A stretch of DNA of 21,165 bases from a virus (IMGVR_UViG_3300020160_001258:1-21165), one strand, 5' to 3'. Positions 1 through 8,730 are shown, counted from the stretch's first letter. Notes: generated by a model not told the origin, from the letters alone. Translations and numbers: made by a program.

Positions 1-3000
1 TATAACTTATCCCATATTTTTCAGTACGAGCTATTTGAGTTCCAAGCACATCAGGGATGGACGCTATAGCTCCTCCCGCTGCAGCGTCTGAAAGTAAATT
101 TTTGCCCGATAGCACGTATGAGATTTTGTCCTCTTGCAGAACAAGAACATCAGTCTCTCTCCCGTCCATCATATAGACAGGGCCGAATGAAGCCTCGAGG
201 TTTTTGTAGTTTAAAAGACCAAGATTAAACTCGTTCAGTTTGTTTACGTTCGTCTCGGGGTTGTAGATTCCGCTATATGTTATATCGGAAAACCTATCAG
301 CCCTCTTGTAATTTTGAGCAGAAACAGTATTTACTCGCTCTCCTATCGTAAAGTACTTCCCAACGATAGAGTCCCTAACCTTGTAGCTTTCAACACCATT
401 TCCAAAAGCGAAACAGTTGAAAAAGCCTGTATCTACTATCGCAGGCAACCCGCCACCAATGTTTTGATTTTGCACATTCCCTTGGTGCTGCCCTAAGTCA
501 TCTATCGCAAATGACAAGTTATTCTCAAAAAACACATCAGGCTTGGAGTCCGTAGGCTCCGTTTCAAATATAAAGTTATTGTCAGCCCTGTAAACAGTTA
601 TAGTAACAGAAAGGTTATAGTTCTTATACGCTCTTTTTATAAATGTGCAACTCTTCCCTGTGCCAAATTGCAGCACAAGCTTATTGTTAGAAGGGTCTCT
701 ATAAAATTGAAGATAACATATATAAAATAAAAAAGTAGTCAATACCCCGTTCGCTTGTATATAGCCAAGTTCTGTATTATTATCCTTAGATGTTCCTGTG
801 TTTAATGTCAATTGTATATTATCCCCATTAAACCAATCCTCAAAATTAGCATAGTCAGACGATGCTGTGTATGTTTTTTCGAGAAGATACCCCCTGTGTT
901 CGCAAGCTTTATCATCTCCCTTTGGATTCCCCGGTCTGTCCCAATCGGCTTTTATGTAAATTCGGCTACCTGCAGGTATGTCATAATCGATATAAGTTCC
1001 CGGCACCCCCGGGTCTTCTATATTCACAGGGTAATCTAATTTTGCATAATTCCCTCCTGAAGGTGCCGTGACCGAAAGCATCCCCGGTGATATTGTTGAG
1101 TTTTCGTCCTCTTCGGCAGAGAAGTTACTTGGGTTTATTTTCATATAAGTCCCACCAAGAGCATCAATGCCATTCCCTGTCGTTATAAATGCAGAAGGCT
1201 TTGCCGCTTTCTCTAAGACGGTTGCATATACGCAACTTCTTGTAGCCCCCTTAGAGTCAGACTTGACTATAAGCCTATCCCCCGTCTCTACCTTTCTTGA
1301 ATTTTCTCCTTCAAGGTAGAACCAAACCTCCCCTGTATCAGGGTCTTTAAAGAATATATTAGAATAAACTGTCTCGTAAAACTCTGCGCTTGGTTTTACA
1401 ACAAGCTTATATCTCTTAGCCCAATACGGGGCTACTTGTTGAGGCGGGATGGTAACCTGTATTGAATTCTTCTTTGCGGAATTAGCACACGGTACGTGAA
1501 TTGTGTTGTACGGACTAACCAAAGCTGTTGACGACCTCCCGAATTCATCCATATACACAATACCGACCTCGTAGTCTCTATTACTATGTAAGCTCCTTGG
1601 GGACGCTACAGCTTGCCACTCAGCATTAGAGAAAATAACCTCATAATACTCGTACACAGAAAATGTGGGAGCCGCTACGTTATCTACAAACTTCATAGCA
1701 GGCAACTGAAACCCTATCTGACTACTCCCCGGAGATGTAATTATACCAATCGCATCACCTGAAGCATTAATACCGCTTGTTATTTTTGTAAGCGTATTCA
1801 AATTGTTTGGTATCGCACAGTTTAACCCATCAGTGGACGTGTTCCCATCGCAAGATGTCTCAGCCCCCGGAACGGCAGAGTATACGGGTTTTATATTTCC
1901 AAGAGGTAATGACGTTCCTATAGCCGCCTTAAATTCGGGGCTTGTGGCTAAATCAAATACTGACGAATATGAAGTTGGCAATATAAATAAAAAATCTATT
2001 TCTATCTCATCTGTAGTGTCTGCGGGATATGGGGTATTCCCCGAAAATGCAGAATGCTTAAACGTATAACTTAAAGTTACAGAGCCCCCCTCTACTAAGT
2101 CAATGCCACTTAAGTCCATAGATACAATGGAGTCTGCTATATTAACCGCCCCGTTTATAAAATAAGCCCCTTGGGATGTAGATGTTGGAATTTCTTCAAT
2201 GCCTATATCCTCAGAAATTAACTTTGTAGTGTACTCAAACATTACAGGTGAGTCTTGAGCATCTAACAAATCATACCCCTCTACATAATTCCCATACATC
2301 AATCTATTCCCCATTATAGTCTGAGCTTTTGCAGTCAAAGGAACATTGTCATATAGCCTAAGAAGTTCAGCATCAGGAAGTATTGTAAATATCTTACTGC
2401 TATCAAAAGTAAATGTATAAGGTGTATTGTCAGCAACCCCTAATTGGGCCTTGTCTATTTTTTCGATTATTTTTATAATATTATTCGCCGACTGTTTAAA
2501 TAACAAGTCTATACCAACAACAAGTTGTCCTCCTGAATTATATGTGACATTAGCACTATTGCAAGAATTTGACATCCCCTCATTCAGCATGCTGTTAATA
2601 CTAAATTCAAACTTACTTGGGATGAACGATATGTCAGACCATTGTGACGTAGCTGAGTACTCCCCATCTGCATATCTATATCTGTAAGCAAAAGAAATAA
2701 ACCTCGTGTCCATGTAGTTCTCTTGCCCACTCGTAGCAAAAGGTACAACGACAGGGGCCTCTACAGGTGGCTTCTTAATTACAAGCAACTCTTCATACAG
2801 GATAGGAGGGTCAACAAGCATAACAGGTAGCCCGTAGTTTTTATTTACATTTACTACACGAGGAGGATTATAATCATCCGTAAAGAAAAGTAATCTCCCC
2901 TCAACAATATTAACCCCTGTTATTAGGTATTGTTTATTAAAGTTAAGCGTACTTTTAACCCCATCCCCATCATCTACACTAACTACATGGTAAGTTAGCG

Positions 3001-3337
3001 TTTGCGTTACTATATCATATGATACAATCAAATCACAAACACCTGTTGCTGCCGAGGGGAAACTTGGGTCATGAACAAACCAATATATCTTGTTATTAGC
3101 ACTATCCTCTATAGCCCCGATACAAATCGCTTCAGGGCTAAGTGGGACATTATCTGCACCTACAAGTGTAGTTAATGGCTTGTTTCCGATAGTATTCTCT
3201 ATAACACCAATCTCCGAATTCTCGGTAGACCCCATACGTATATTAAGAGCGTCTATATATTCCCCTTCAGGGAGAAGTCGCTCGTCAACAACTTTATTCA
3301 TCCTGCCTGCGACAAAATTTCTCGATACTTTAGACAT
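1..3337 (-). CDS. Very large virion/tail structural protein (partial, 3' end outside window)
   Basis: The minus-strand frame beginning at ATG 3337 stays open to the left edge, giving at least 1112 codons with no stop; the C-terminus is missing. The N-terminus reads MSKVSRNFVAGRMNKVVDER and continues through LLPEGEYIDALNIR and EIGVIENTIGNK. This opening (F-x-x-GRMNK, DERLLPxGEYxDALN, GN) is, as I recall, shared by large virion structural proteins of marine and crAss-like phages, sometimes annotated as stabilization or muzzle protein. The rest is beta-rich, with many G/N/S/T/D residues and no enzyme motif I can see. Near the edge it reads VLSGKNLLSDAAAGGAIASI and then VLGTQIARTEKYGIS, a conserved-looking stretch. 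The start lies 3 bp after the stop of the connector-like gene upstream, so it is co-transcribed with the tail module. A structural role is well supported; the exact part of the tail is inference. Confidence 0.8.
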   Translation of the reverse strand, partial: MSKVSRNFVAGRMNKVVDERLLPEGEYIDALNIRMGSTENSEIGVIENTIGNKPLTTLVGADNVPLSPEAICIGAIEDSANNKIYWFVHDPSFPSAATGVCDLIVSYDIVTQTLTYHVVSVDDGDGVKSTLNFNKQYLITGVNIVEGRLLFFTDDYNPPRVVNVNKNYGLPVMLVDPPILYEELLVIKKPPVEAPVVVPFATSGQENYMDTRFISFAYRYRYADGEYSATSQWSDISFIPSKFEFSINSMLNEGMSNSCNSANVTYNSGGQLVVGIDLLFKQSANNIIKIIEKIDKAQLGVADNTPYTFTFDSSKIFTILPDAELLRLYDNVPLTAKAQTIMGNRLMYGNYVEGYDLLDAQDSPVMFEYTTKLISEDIGIEEIPTSTSQGAYFINGAVNIADSIVSMDLSGIDLVEGGSVTLSYTFKHSAFSGNTPYPADTTDEIEIDFLFILPTSYSSVFDLATSPEFKAAIGTSLPLGNIKPVYSAVPGAETSCDGNTSTDGLNCAIPNNLNTLTKITSGINASGDAIGIITSPGSSQIGFQLPAMKFVDNVAAPTFSVYEYYEVIFSNAEWQAVASPRSLHSNRDYEVGIVYMDEFGRSSTALVSPYNTIHVPCANSAKKNSIQVTIPPQQVAPYWAKRYKLVVKPSAEFYETVYSNIFFKDPDTGEVWFYLEGENSRKVETGDRLIVKSDSKGATRSCVYATVLEKAAKPSAFITTGNGIDALGGTYMKINPSNFSAEEDENSTISPGMLSVTAPSGGNYAKLDYPVNIEDPGVPGTYIDYDIPAGSRIYIKADWDRPGNPKGDDKACEHRGYLLEKTYTASSDYANFEDWFNGDNIQLTLNTGTSKDNNTELGYIQANGVLTTFLFYICYLQFYRDPSNNKLVLQFGTGKSCTFIKRAYKNYNLSVTITVYRADNNFIFETEPTDSKPDVFFENNLSFAIDDLGQHQGNVQNQNIGGGLPAIVDTGFFNCFAFGNGVESYKVRDSIVGKYFTIGERVNTVSAQNYKRADRFSDITYSGIYNPETNVNKLNEFNLGLLNYKNLEASFGPVYMMDGRETDVLVLQEDKISYVLSGKNLLSDAAAGGAIASIPDVLGTQIARTEKYGISY

Positions 3338-3340
3338 ATG

Positions 3341-4267
3341 TTATTTTATTACTTTGTTTATCCCCTTCATGCTTGTTAACAATTTCCCCGGATGAATATC
3401 ACTTATTCTTATCTTAGCGTTCATCAACAAGGCTCTTCTTTTTTTTCTTGTTCTATTAAGTATATACTCTTGAACGCCATGCTTCGAAGATAGTATCTCA
3501 TGTTCAATTGCGGCGTATATATAATCTTCGAAAAGTTTATTGACAGAAACAAGAGAGTCATCTCCCCCTTCCATACCATCAGACACATACTCTAACACGC
3601 ACAACTCCTCAGCCATTCTGCTGTCGAAATTTATAACCCCTCTTTTTTTATCTATGCTAAATGTCGGATTAACATTAGCCGTCTCCGTATTTAAACCATA
3701 TCTACCGCCGCTAAAACTCATCTCAAAATACCAATTACCATCAACATTCCATCCCATCTGCCCCGAAAACTGAGACCCTTGAGAGAGGTATAAACTTTTG
3801 CTCATCCCGTTCAATCTGTCATAATCCAAGAATGAGTTGTTCGGCTCCAATATCTCGCCATTCTGACTAAAGAGTATCTTGCCATTATGGTCTTGCAGGT
3901 ACGCAGAAGCAGACATTGCTTGTATATTTTCATTTAGAGGGAACAAACTCCCGTTTTTATACAATGAAATTCTAACCCAATTTACATAGTCGTGAGGGAG
4001 AATATAAATAAGGGATGAAGGCACCGTTAGCTCAAGGATTTTTACCTCCTTGAAAGCATCATAGTTCAACTCTTGTATAGCTCGTTTTGCATGAAATAAA
4101 ATCTTATGTCTTGGCGTATTATTCACAAGCGAGTGGTTGCCTGAATACATCAACATGAAATTATTCACTATGTCATAAAGCGAAACATACTGATACGAGC
4201 CCCAATTAGTAGATTCGGGCTGATTCCCATTATTCTGATAATATTGATAAGTAGATAAATATGCCAT
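3341..4267 (-). CDS. Putative head-tail connector / ring protein (308 aa)
   Basis: A 308-residue soluble protein with no signal peptide or membrane segment. The N-terminal third carries a helical stretch, SLYDIVNNFMLMYSGNHSLV followed by RHKILFHAKRAIQELNYDAF (about residues 29-72). The segment LTVPSSLIYILPHDYVNWVRISLYKNG (about 81-107) then begins a beta-rich middle, and the basic C-terminus includes RTRKKRR. As I recall, this layout (helical gate, then LPxDYVNWVRIS) is typical of a neck/adaptor protein conserved in Bacteroidota podovirus-like and crAss-like phages. It lies between another connector-like gene and the giant tail protein, with a 7-bp gap upstream and a 3-bp gap downstream, which fits portal-proximal neck assembly. 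The neck role is inference; the virion role is fairly safe. Confidence 0.7.
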   Translation of the reverse strand: MAYLSTYQYYQNNGNQPESTNWGSYQYVSLYDIVNNFMLMYSGNHSLVNNTPRHKILFHAKRAIQELNYDAFKEVKILELTVPSSLIYILPHDYVNWVRISLYKNGSLFPLNENIQAMSASAYLQDHNGKILFSQNGEILEPNNSFLDYDRLNGMSKSLYLSQGSQFSGQMGWNVDGNWYFEMSFSGGRYGLNTETANVNPTFSIDKKRGVINFDSRMAEELCVLEYVSDGMEGGDDSLVSVNKLFEDYIYAAIEHEILSSKHGVQEYILNRTRKKRRALLMNAKIRISDIHPGKLLTSMKGINKVIK

Positions 4268-4274
4268 CTATTGT

Positions 4275-5225
4275 TTATTTTACACTGAAAGTTTGTTTGT
4301 TCGCCTGCTCTTTCGCTATCCCATACTGAGAAGCTACCACCTCTCTTATTGATATACCGCAATATGATAATATCTTGGCCACCAATAAGTACTCATAATC
4401 TGCAGGAAGCTCAAAATCCTGATAATCAGGCTGAGACTGATTAAATACAGGTTCCCCGTTCGCTAATGTACTATAAGTCCATTTCGGCTCCTTAGGATAC
4501 CTGAAGTAGTCGGCTATAACTGACCCATACGTATTAATCGTACTTGGATAACACACTACAGCATCTCCAATCATTGTGTACGAAGGGTACGCTTTTGTTG
4601 GACTTGTTAAGTTCGATGCGTTCAATCTCGTTATATCAGCGTTCGAAACCTTTTCTGCTATAGAGGTCGCACTCCCGCTATATATATAATACACATTCCC
4701 TATTGTAGTGAATATATCTGACGACAAAACTAACTCCGTAGCACCCGTTACGCTAATAACCGTAGATGATAAAAACGTAGTCGCATTGACAATAAAATCC
4801 CCTGCGGCAATCCCATCTGTAACAAAATCAGCAGAAGAGTCATTTAGCTCATTAGCCGCAACTGAAGTTGCAGTACCGCTACTAAGTGTTGACGTGTTAA
4901 TAGCAATCTTGCTAATCATATACGCAAAGTCCCCCGTAGTTATCACCGATGGTTGATAAAATGAGTTATTAGCCTTTATAACGAGAGCCTTACTTGTAAG
5001 GAACATCTCCAATACCTCCTCTATCGCTTTTTTCATATCGGCATAATCAGTCCCTGAGGCTCTTAAGTTCTCAGCATTTATGGCTAAGTTGTAATCCTTA
5101 AACAAATCCTCAAACAGCTCCATTTGTGCATTCAATGCAAATAGATTAAAGTCCGATGGAGATACATAGCCGTAATTGTTTTTATTTAAAATAGCAAGTA
5201 CAGCATTCCTTACCGAATTTATCAT
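4275..5225 (-). CDS. Putative neck/connector protein with inserted beta module (316 aa)
   Basis: I chose ATG 5225 (MINSVRNAVLAILNKNNYGY) over the ATG 13 codons upstream. The extra residues (MCPLFCIFVKILE) overlap a terminator and a promoter-like TATATTTG and look non-coding. The protein opens with a helical region rich in F, L and N (SPSDFNLFALNAQMELFEDL, about 22-41). About residues 117-188 form a beta module with GDFIVNATTFLSSTVISV and LVLSSDIFTTIGNVYYIYSG, also present in the protein at 16966-17508. The second half contains DITRLNASNLTSP and DYFRYPKEPKWTY, which I associate with neck/connector proteins of Bacteroidota phages. It is the first gene after the terminator at 5249-5280 and is followed 7 bp later by another connector-like gene. 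The shared module looks like an insertion into a standard connector fold. Confidence 0.7.
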   Translation of the reverse strand: MINSVRNAVLAILNKNNYGYVSPSDFNLFALNAQMELFEDLFKDYNLAINAENLRASGTDYADMKKAIEEVLEMFLTSKALVIKANNSFYQPSVITTGDFAYMISKIAINTSTLSSGTATSVAANELNDSSADFVTDGIAAGDFIVNATTFLSSTVISVTGATELVLSSDIFTTIGNVYYIYSGSATSIAEKVSNADITRLNASNLTSPTKAYPSYTMIGDAVVCYPSTINTYGSVIADYFRYPKEPKWTYSTLANGEPVFNQSQPDYQDFELPADYEYLLVAKILSYCGISIREVVASQYGIAKEQANKQTFSVK

Positions 5226-5239
5226 CTCTAAAATTTTGA

Positions 5240-5247
5240 CAAATATA
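5240..5247 (-). promoter_or_regulatory. Bacteroidota-type -7 element upstream of tail module
   Basis: The minus strand reads TATATTTG, an exact TAnnTTTG match, about 15 bp before the ATG at 5225 and directly downstream of a rho-independent terminator. No TTG is present at the usual -33 spacing, so this is a weak candidate. A promoter here would let the tail genes be read independently of the capsid unit. Confidence 0.3.
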
Positions 5248-5248
5248 C

Positions 5249-5280
5249 AAAAAAGGGGGCACATTAATGTACCCCCTATG
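5249..5280 (-). terminator. Rho-independent terminator after capsid-adjacent gene
   Basis: On the minus strand GGGGG (5276-5272) pairs with CCCCC (5259-5255) around a 12-nt loop that itself contains the palindrome ACATTAATGT. The stem is followed at once by six T residues (5254-5249). It sits between the stop at 5297 and the start at 5225, in the only sizeable gap in this part of the block. The other strand also has a T run after the stem (CCCCCTATGTTTTTTT), so it could work in both directions. Confidence 0.8.
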
Positions 5281-5296
5281 TTTTTTTATTTTTAAA

Positions 5297-6055
5297 TTAA
5301 TGCTTAGCTACTGCGTCAAGCGTTTTCAAGGTGTCAATGCCTTCTTCGCTTTGTAAATAGCGGCAAGCTGCATCATATGGAGTCTCCCCAAATGGGACAC
5401 TCATAAGCTTAACCTTCTTCCCTTCGGTGTGAATCCACAAATCCCTGTCGTTGTTTTTTGCGACAAGTAATCCTTCTTCGAAAAACATTCTAACATTAGC
5501 TTGGTGTTTCAATTCAGGGTCTCTTGTAATATCAAGAAACGATTTAGGGTTCGTCTTTGCGAATACCCTTACATCTCTCTTTAGTTCGCTATTGGCAACT
5601 TTTGACGGGTCTTTACCAAATATAACTCGGTAAACCATTTCGAGTTGAGCTATCGTCATTTCTCTTGACTCCTTTACGGCATCATCTTCGATATCCATCA
5701 TCTCAATCTCTTTGGCTGCATCCTTCTCTTTATCAACCTCGGTAAAGACTATGTCTCTTAGTGGGTGGTAATGAAGCATAGCTTGCAGTGATGGCTTGTT
5801 AAATGGAACGTGTAGCATACCATCCTCAAAAATAATAGGCTCTAAAATTGAGTTCCCATCTTGTTCATCCTCAAATGGAGAATTTTGGTTTGACGCATAT
5901 CTCAATGCTCGGTTCTCGTTCTTCTCCTCATCATACCATAGTAATGGGAATTTTGGATGGTTTCGAGATGGCAATGTGTAAGATAACGGAGACCCCCCTA
6001 ATAGTCGGTAGGTCTTGTCTTTTGGTGTTGTTTTTGCTTGTTTTTTTACTGACAT
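5297..6055 (-). CDS. Capsid-adjacent conserved phage protein of unknown role (252 aa)
   Basis: I place the start at ATG 6055 (MSVKKQAKTTPKDKTYRLLG). The frame is open back to ATG 6115, but those 20 codons run into the hairpin that follows the capsid gene, so the shorter form fits better. The protein is soluble and charged. It has a basic N-terminus, then FPLLWYDEEKNENRALRY and SPFEDEQDGNSILEPIIFED (roughly residues 38-76), an acidic segment (IEMMDIEDDAVKES, about 117-130) and a C-terminal part with VPFGETPYDAACRYLQSEEG. I know of no enzymatic motif. I recall similar proteins beside the major capsid gene in marine phages. Its position between the capsid gene and a strong terminator suggests a head-associated or capsid-decoration role, but that is inference from location only. 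Confidence 0.65.
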   Translation of the reverse strand: MSVKKQAKTTPKDKTYRLLGGSPLSYTLPSRNHPKFPLLWYDEEKNENRALRYASNQNSPFEDEQDGNSILEPIIFEDGMLHVPFNKPSLQAMLHYHPLRDIVFTEVDKEKDAAKEIEMMDIEDDAVKESREMTIAQLEMVYRVIFGKDPSKVANSELKRDVRVFAKTNPKSFLDITRDPELKHQANVRMFFEEGLLVAKNNDRDLWIHTEGKKVKLMSVPFGETPYDAACRYLQSEEGIDTLKTLDAVAKH

Positions 6056-6090
6056 TTTATTTGATTTTAATTGTGAAAGATTTAAAACAA

Positions 6091-6124
6091 ACATGGTCAG
6101 TGTCCCTGAAGACACTGACTATGT
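6091..6124 (-). terminator. Hairpin terminator / attenuator after major capsid gene
   Basis: GTCAGTGTC (6096-6104) and GACACTGAC (6111-6119) are perfect inverted repeats around a 6-nt loop. The stem extends outward by ACAT/ATGT after one mismatched pair, giving 13 of 14 paired positions. On the minus strand it begins 19 bp after the capsid stop and is followed by the T-rich run TTTGTTTT. It is a likely partial terminator that would raise capsid mRNA over the downstream gene, or it may protect the 3' end. Confidence 0.65.
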
Positions 6125-6142
6125 TGTTGTTGTTTTTACATA

Positions 6143-7576
6143 TTACCCAAAGCGGAATAACATAAAGTTGTTAGCCCCAAGAGTACATACACAACGCTCA
6201 GATAAGAAGTGAACTTCCATTGCATCTAAGTCGCTATTGTTAGCTCCACCTGCAGAACCTGTAACCCAAGTTTTGTATCGGCGGTTCTCTGTTTGAGAAG
6301 CACGATAGCGAACGTGTAAGAACGGACGTTTTGCGTTTTCTCCCAAAGTTTGGTCGTAAACAGTAGTTGAACCTGCCGGTACAAGTAACCCGTTAACGGT
6401 ACCTGTTGCGGTTGATGACGCTGTGCTCATAGCCCCACGCATTGTTGGGTCGTTTAAGTACTTCCAATCAGTCTTGTAGAAATCATAACCTCTACGGAAT
6501 CCTGAGAACCCAAGGTTCAAGGCCATTTGAGAGTTATTGTCAAACAATCCAAATGATGGGCCGTTTGCAGCAGAAGAGCCGTTGAAGCCGCTTAGTGTAG
6601 CAAGCATATTGTCAATATCAAAGCTAAGTGCTCGGTTACAGAAAATAGCATTCTCTTCGATAGCTCCTTGACGGTCAAGTCGCCCAACGATAGAATCCCA
6701 ATCTGTCAATGCCGTAGGTGTACCTGCGCCCCAAACATTACCTCGTAAGTTCGTAACATAGAACACCCCTTCAGAACCCTTAAAGCCTGCAGCTAACGCT
6801 CCTGAAGTAGCTTCAGCAGGTGTTGCTTCAATCATTGCAGTCTCAAGGTAATCTTCAAATCTCATACGAGTTTCGTGTTGAGATTTTAGATACCACAAGT
6901 ACCCGCCTTGTCCGCCGCCTTCTTGAGCTGATATTTCAATCCACCCAATTTGAGCCATGTCAGAACCATTTACAGAGTACTTGTCTTTGATGATAATTGG
7001 AGAGTTTGTGTAGATTGAATCTTCACCTTCCAATGAACCTGTCATGCCATTTGTACCTTTCTTGAACTCAGACCCATAGATGAACACTGAGTAGTTTGCA
7101 TTACCCAAGCCTGTCCCCGTAGCAGCAAGACCTGCAGCCCCGTAGAACGCAACTGTGAATTGCTGTGTACCTGTATTTACTGCAGTAACAATACCTTTAG
7201 AGTGCACCCCTGTTGTATTGAACTGAAGCATAACGGTTTGCCCAACTCGGATAGCTATTGCTGTAACCCCTGTGTCATTCACTTGGAAAACACCCGTAGT
7301 GGCTGCTGCTGATGCTGCTGTACCTACGCTTGTGTACTTAATGTGAAGGCGACCTTGCTCTGCCCATTTTACTTGGTCAGATGTCATTGGTAATTCTGCT
7401 CCAACCATTCGCAAGAATGAGGATATACTTCGATTGCCGTAGCGTTCGAATTCTTTTTCGTAAACATCAGGCAAGTATTGATTTAAGAAATCAAAATTGG
7501 TGATGTAGTTTGTTGATAACGCTACCTGTTCGCTTGCAGGCTGCAAAGCATAGGTAGGTGTTGATAATAGTGCCAT
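6143..7576 (-). CDS. Major capsid protein (477 aa)
   Basis: This gene sits in the standard head order portal, scaffold, capsid and has the expected size. The N-terminal region contains FDFLNQYLPDVYEKEFERYG and then NRSISSFLRMVGAELPM and VKWAEQGRLH (residues 28-78), which I associate with HK97-fold capsid proteins of crAss-like and related Bacteroidota phages. Residues about 85-170 form a T/G/A/V-rich beta region (VGQTVMLQF, GIVTAVNTGTQQFTVAFYG, YSVFIYGSEF) that looks like an inserted or extended loop domain. Further on are GEDSIYTN, QHETRMRFEDYLETAMIEAT and an aromatic C-terminus. The leader is A/T-rich (AAAAAAAAGTAAAAAACT) without a Shine-Dalgarno sequence. A strong hairpin follows the stop, as expected for a very highly expressed gene. 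The GroEL/GroES genes in this window may exist to fold this protein; that link is inference. Confidence 0.85.
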   Translation of the reverse strand: MALLSTPTYALQPASEQVALSTNYITNFDFLNQYLPDVYEKEFERYGNRSISSFLRMVGAELPMTSDQVKWAEQGRLHIKYTSVGTAASAAATTGVFQVNDTGVTAIAIRVGQTVMLQFNTTGVHSKGIVTAVNTGTQQFTVAFYGAAGLAATGTGLGNANYSVFIYGSEFKKGTNGMTGSLEGEDSIYTNSPIIIKDKYSVNGSDMAQIGWIEISAQEGGGQGGYLWYLKSQHETRMRFEDYLETAMIEATPAEATSGALAAGFKGSEGVFYVTNLRGNVWGAGTPTALTDWDSIVGRLDRQGAIEENAIFCNRALSFDIDNMLATLSGFNGSSAANGPSFGLFDNNSQMALNLGFSGFRRGYDFYKTDWKYLNDPTMRGAMSTASSTATGTVNGLLVPAGSTTVYDQTLGENAKRPFLHVRYRASQTENRRYKTWVTGSAGGANNSDLDAMEVHFLSERCVCTLGANNFMLFRFG

Positions 7577-7604
7577 AGTTTTTTACTTTTTTTTGTTTTA
7601 AAGA

Positions 7605-8684
7605 TTAGTTTTTTGTTTTGATTCTTAAGCCACTCCCCGAATCGGGATTGACGGCACGAACCTGAATGCCTGAATGTCCTTTTGATACCTCCGGTGCTCT
7701 ACGAGTTGCCATGTCGATGTTCTTACTTTCCTTATCAAGGTTTATAATCGCATCTGCTTGCCCTTGCTCGTAAAAATGCTTCGCAAATTTCTCAGGGTTC
7801 ATCGCTACAGAAAGTGACTTGTGGTATCCTGTTATATCCTTAATCATCCCCTTGTCATCCAAGAATTTTTGAATAAAATTCTGAGGATTCGATTGAAGCG
7901 TTTTAAGTTCCACCGGACTTGCAGGAGTAAATAGAACTTTTTTAGCATTTTCACCAACTTCGAATTCAAAGCCCTTGAACTCATCGGTAAACAGCTCGTC
8001 AGTTTTCTGTGAAAACCACTGACGTTTTCTACTATTCTCCTCTTCTACAGTACTCGCCTGCGATATGTATTGCTTATAAGCTTTGTAATCATCCAACTCC
8101 TTCTCTGATAGACCGCCACCTGCCGACTCGACAGGCACTTTGTACTTCTCTTTTTCAGAGTTGAAAAAATTCTTAGCCTCTATAAGAATCTTTTTTCTTG
8201 CGATTTTTATCTTGCCAACATGAGACTCGTCATCAAGGTCTTCATCATAAGAGTAGTCATCCATAAGGATATCTATATCTTCTTTATCAAGCCCTTTTTG
8301 AGTCTCAACCAAATACCCTCTAATAAGGGCATCTTCCGGTTCTGATTCAAAATCTCTATTTAACTTAACGAAGTCTTCTATTCCTCGTCCTGTTTCTTTT
8401 TTGTACTTCAAAAACGCAGATACGTCTTCGGGTAGCTCCTGAGGCTCAGCCTCGAATTTTATCTCATCAAGCGATGTAATTGGTCTATTACTACGCTTAC
8501 TTAAATACTTTACAACCTCATCATCATTCAACTCGATTGCCGATTGAACTTCAGATTCTTTCTTTTCAGGCTCAGTAACAACTGTTTCTGTAGTCCCTGA
8601 TTCAGCAGTCTTGATAAGTTCACTCTCAAGTACAACCGCCCCTTTTGCAGTAGGCGCACCTACTTCTTTTACGCTTAATTCCAT
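7605..8684 (-). CDS. Scaffolding-like / capsid assembly protein (359 aa)
   Basis: A highly charged, mostly helical protein located directly between the portal and the major capsid genes, the classic position of a head scaffold. The first 150 residues are strongly acidic (for example VVTEPEKKESEVQSAIELND and YSYDEDLDDESHVGK). The middle is rich in E and K with helical heptad character (EKELDDYKAYKQYISQ). The C-terminus turns basic (RRAPEVSKGH, then SGLRIKTKN), as in scaffolds whose basic tail contacts the capsid protein. There are no protease motifs, cysteines or membrane segments. The ATG at 8684 has an A/T-rich leader, with a TAnnTTTG-like site 20 bp upstream. The assignment rests on composition and position, since scaffolds conserve little sequence. 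Confidence 0.7.
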   Translation of the reverse strand: MELSVKEVGAPTAKGAVVLESELIKTAESGTTETVVTEPEKKESEVQSAIELNDDEVVKYLSKRSNRPITSLDEIKFEAEPQELPEDVSAFLKYKKETGRGIEDFVKLNRDFESEPEDALIRGYLVETQKGLDKEDIDILMDDYSYDEDLDDESHVGKIKIARKKILIEAKNFFNSEKEKYKVPVESAGGGLSEKELDDYKAYKQYISQASTVEEENSRKRQWFSQKTDELFTDEFKGFEFEVGENAKKVLFTPASPVELKTLQSNPQNFIQKFLDDKGMIKDITGYHKSLSVAMNPEKFAKHFYEQGQADAIINLDKESKNIDMATRRAPEVSKGHSGIQVRAVNPDSGSGLRIKTKN

Positions 8685-8704
8685 ATTTTTAAATTTAATT
8701 TCAG

Positions 8705-8712
8705 CAAAGTTA
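8705..8712 (-). promoter_or_regulatory. Candidate -7 element upstream of scaffold and capsid genes
   Basis: The minus strand reads TAACTTTG, which fits the Bacteroidota TAnnTTTG pattern, in the 46-bp gap between the portal stop and the scaffold start. No TTG lies at the usual distance upstream. An internal promoter feeding scaffold and capsid would make sense, but the match alone could be chance. Confidence 0.25.
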
Positions 8713-8730
8713 TAACATTTTTTTTAATAT

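Noticed and set aside
812-1071. Two overlapping plus-strand frames of 69-75 codons
   Set aside because: They are antisense to the giant structural frame and look cysteine-rich and irregular.
4168-4362. Minus-strand 64-codon frame across the junction of the two connector-like genes
   Set aside because: It overlaps the end of one and the start of the other in a different frame; both neighbours are convincing.
6056-6115. Upstream start for the capsid-adjacent gene adding 20 residues
   Set aside because: It would begin inside the capsid terminator hairpin; the ATG at 6055 has the usual A/T-rich leader.
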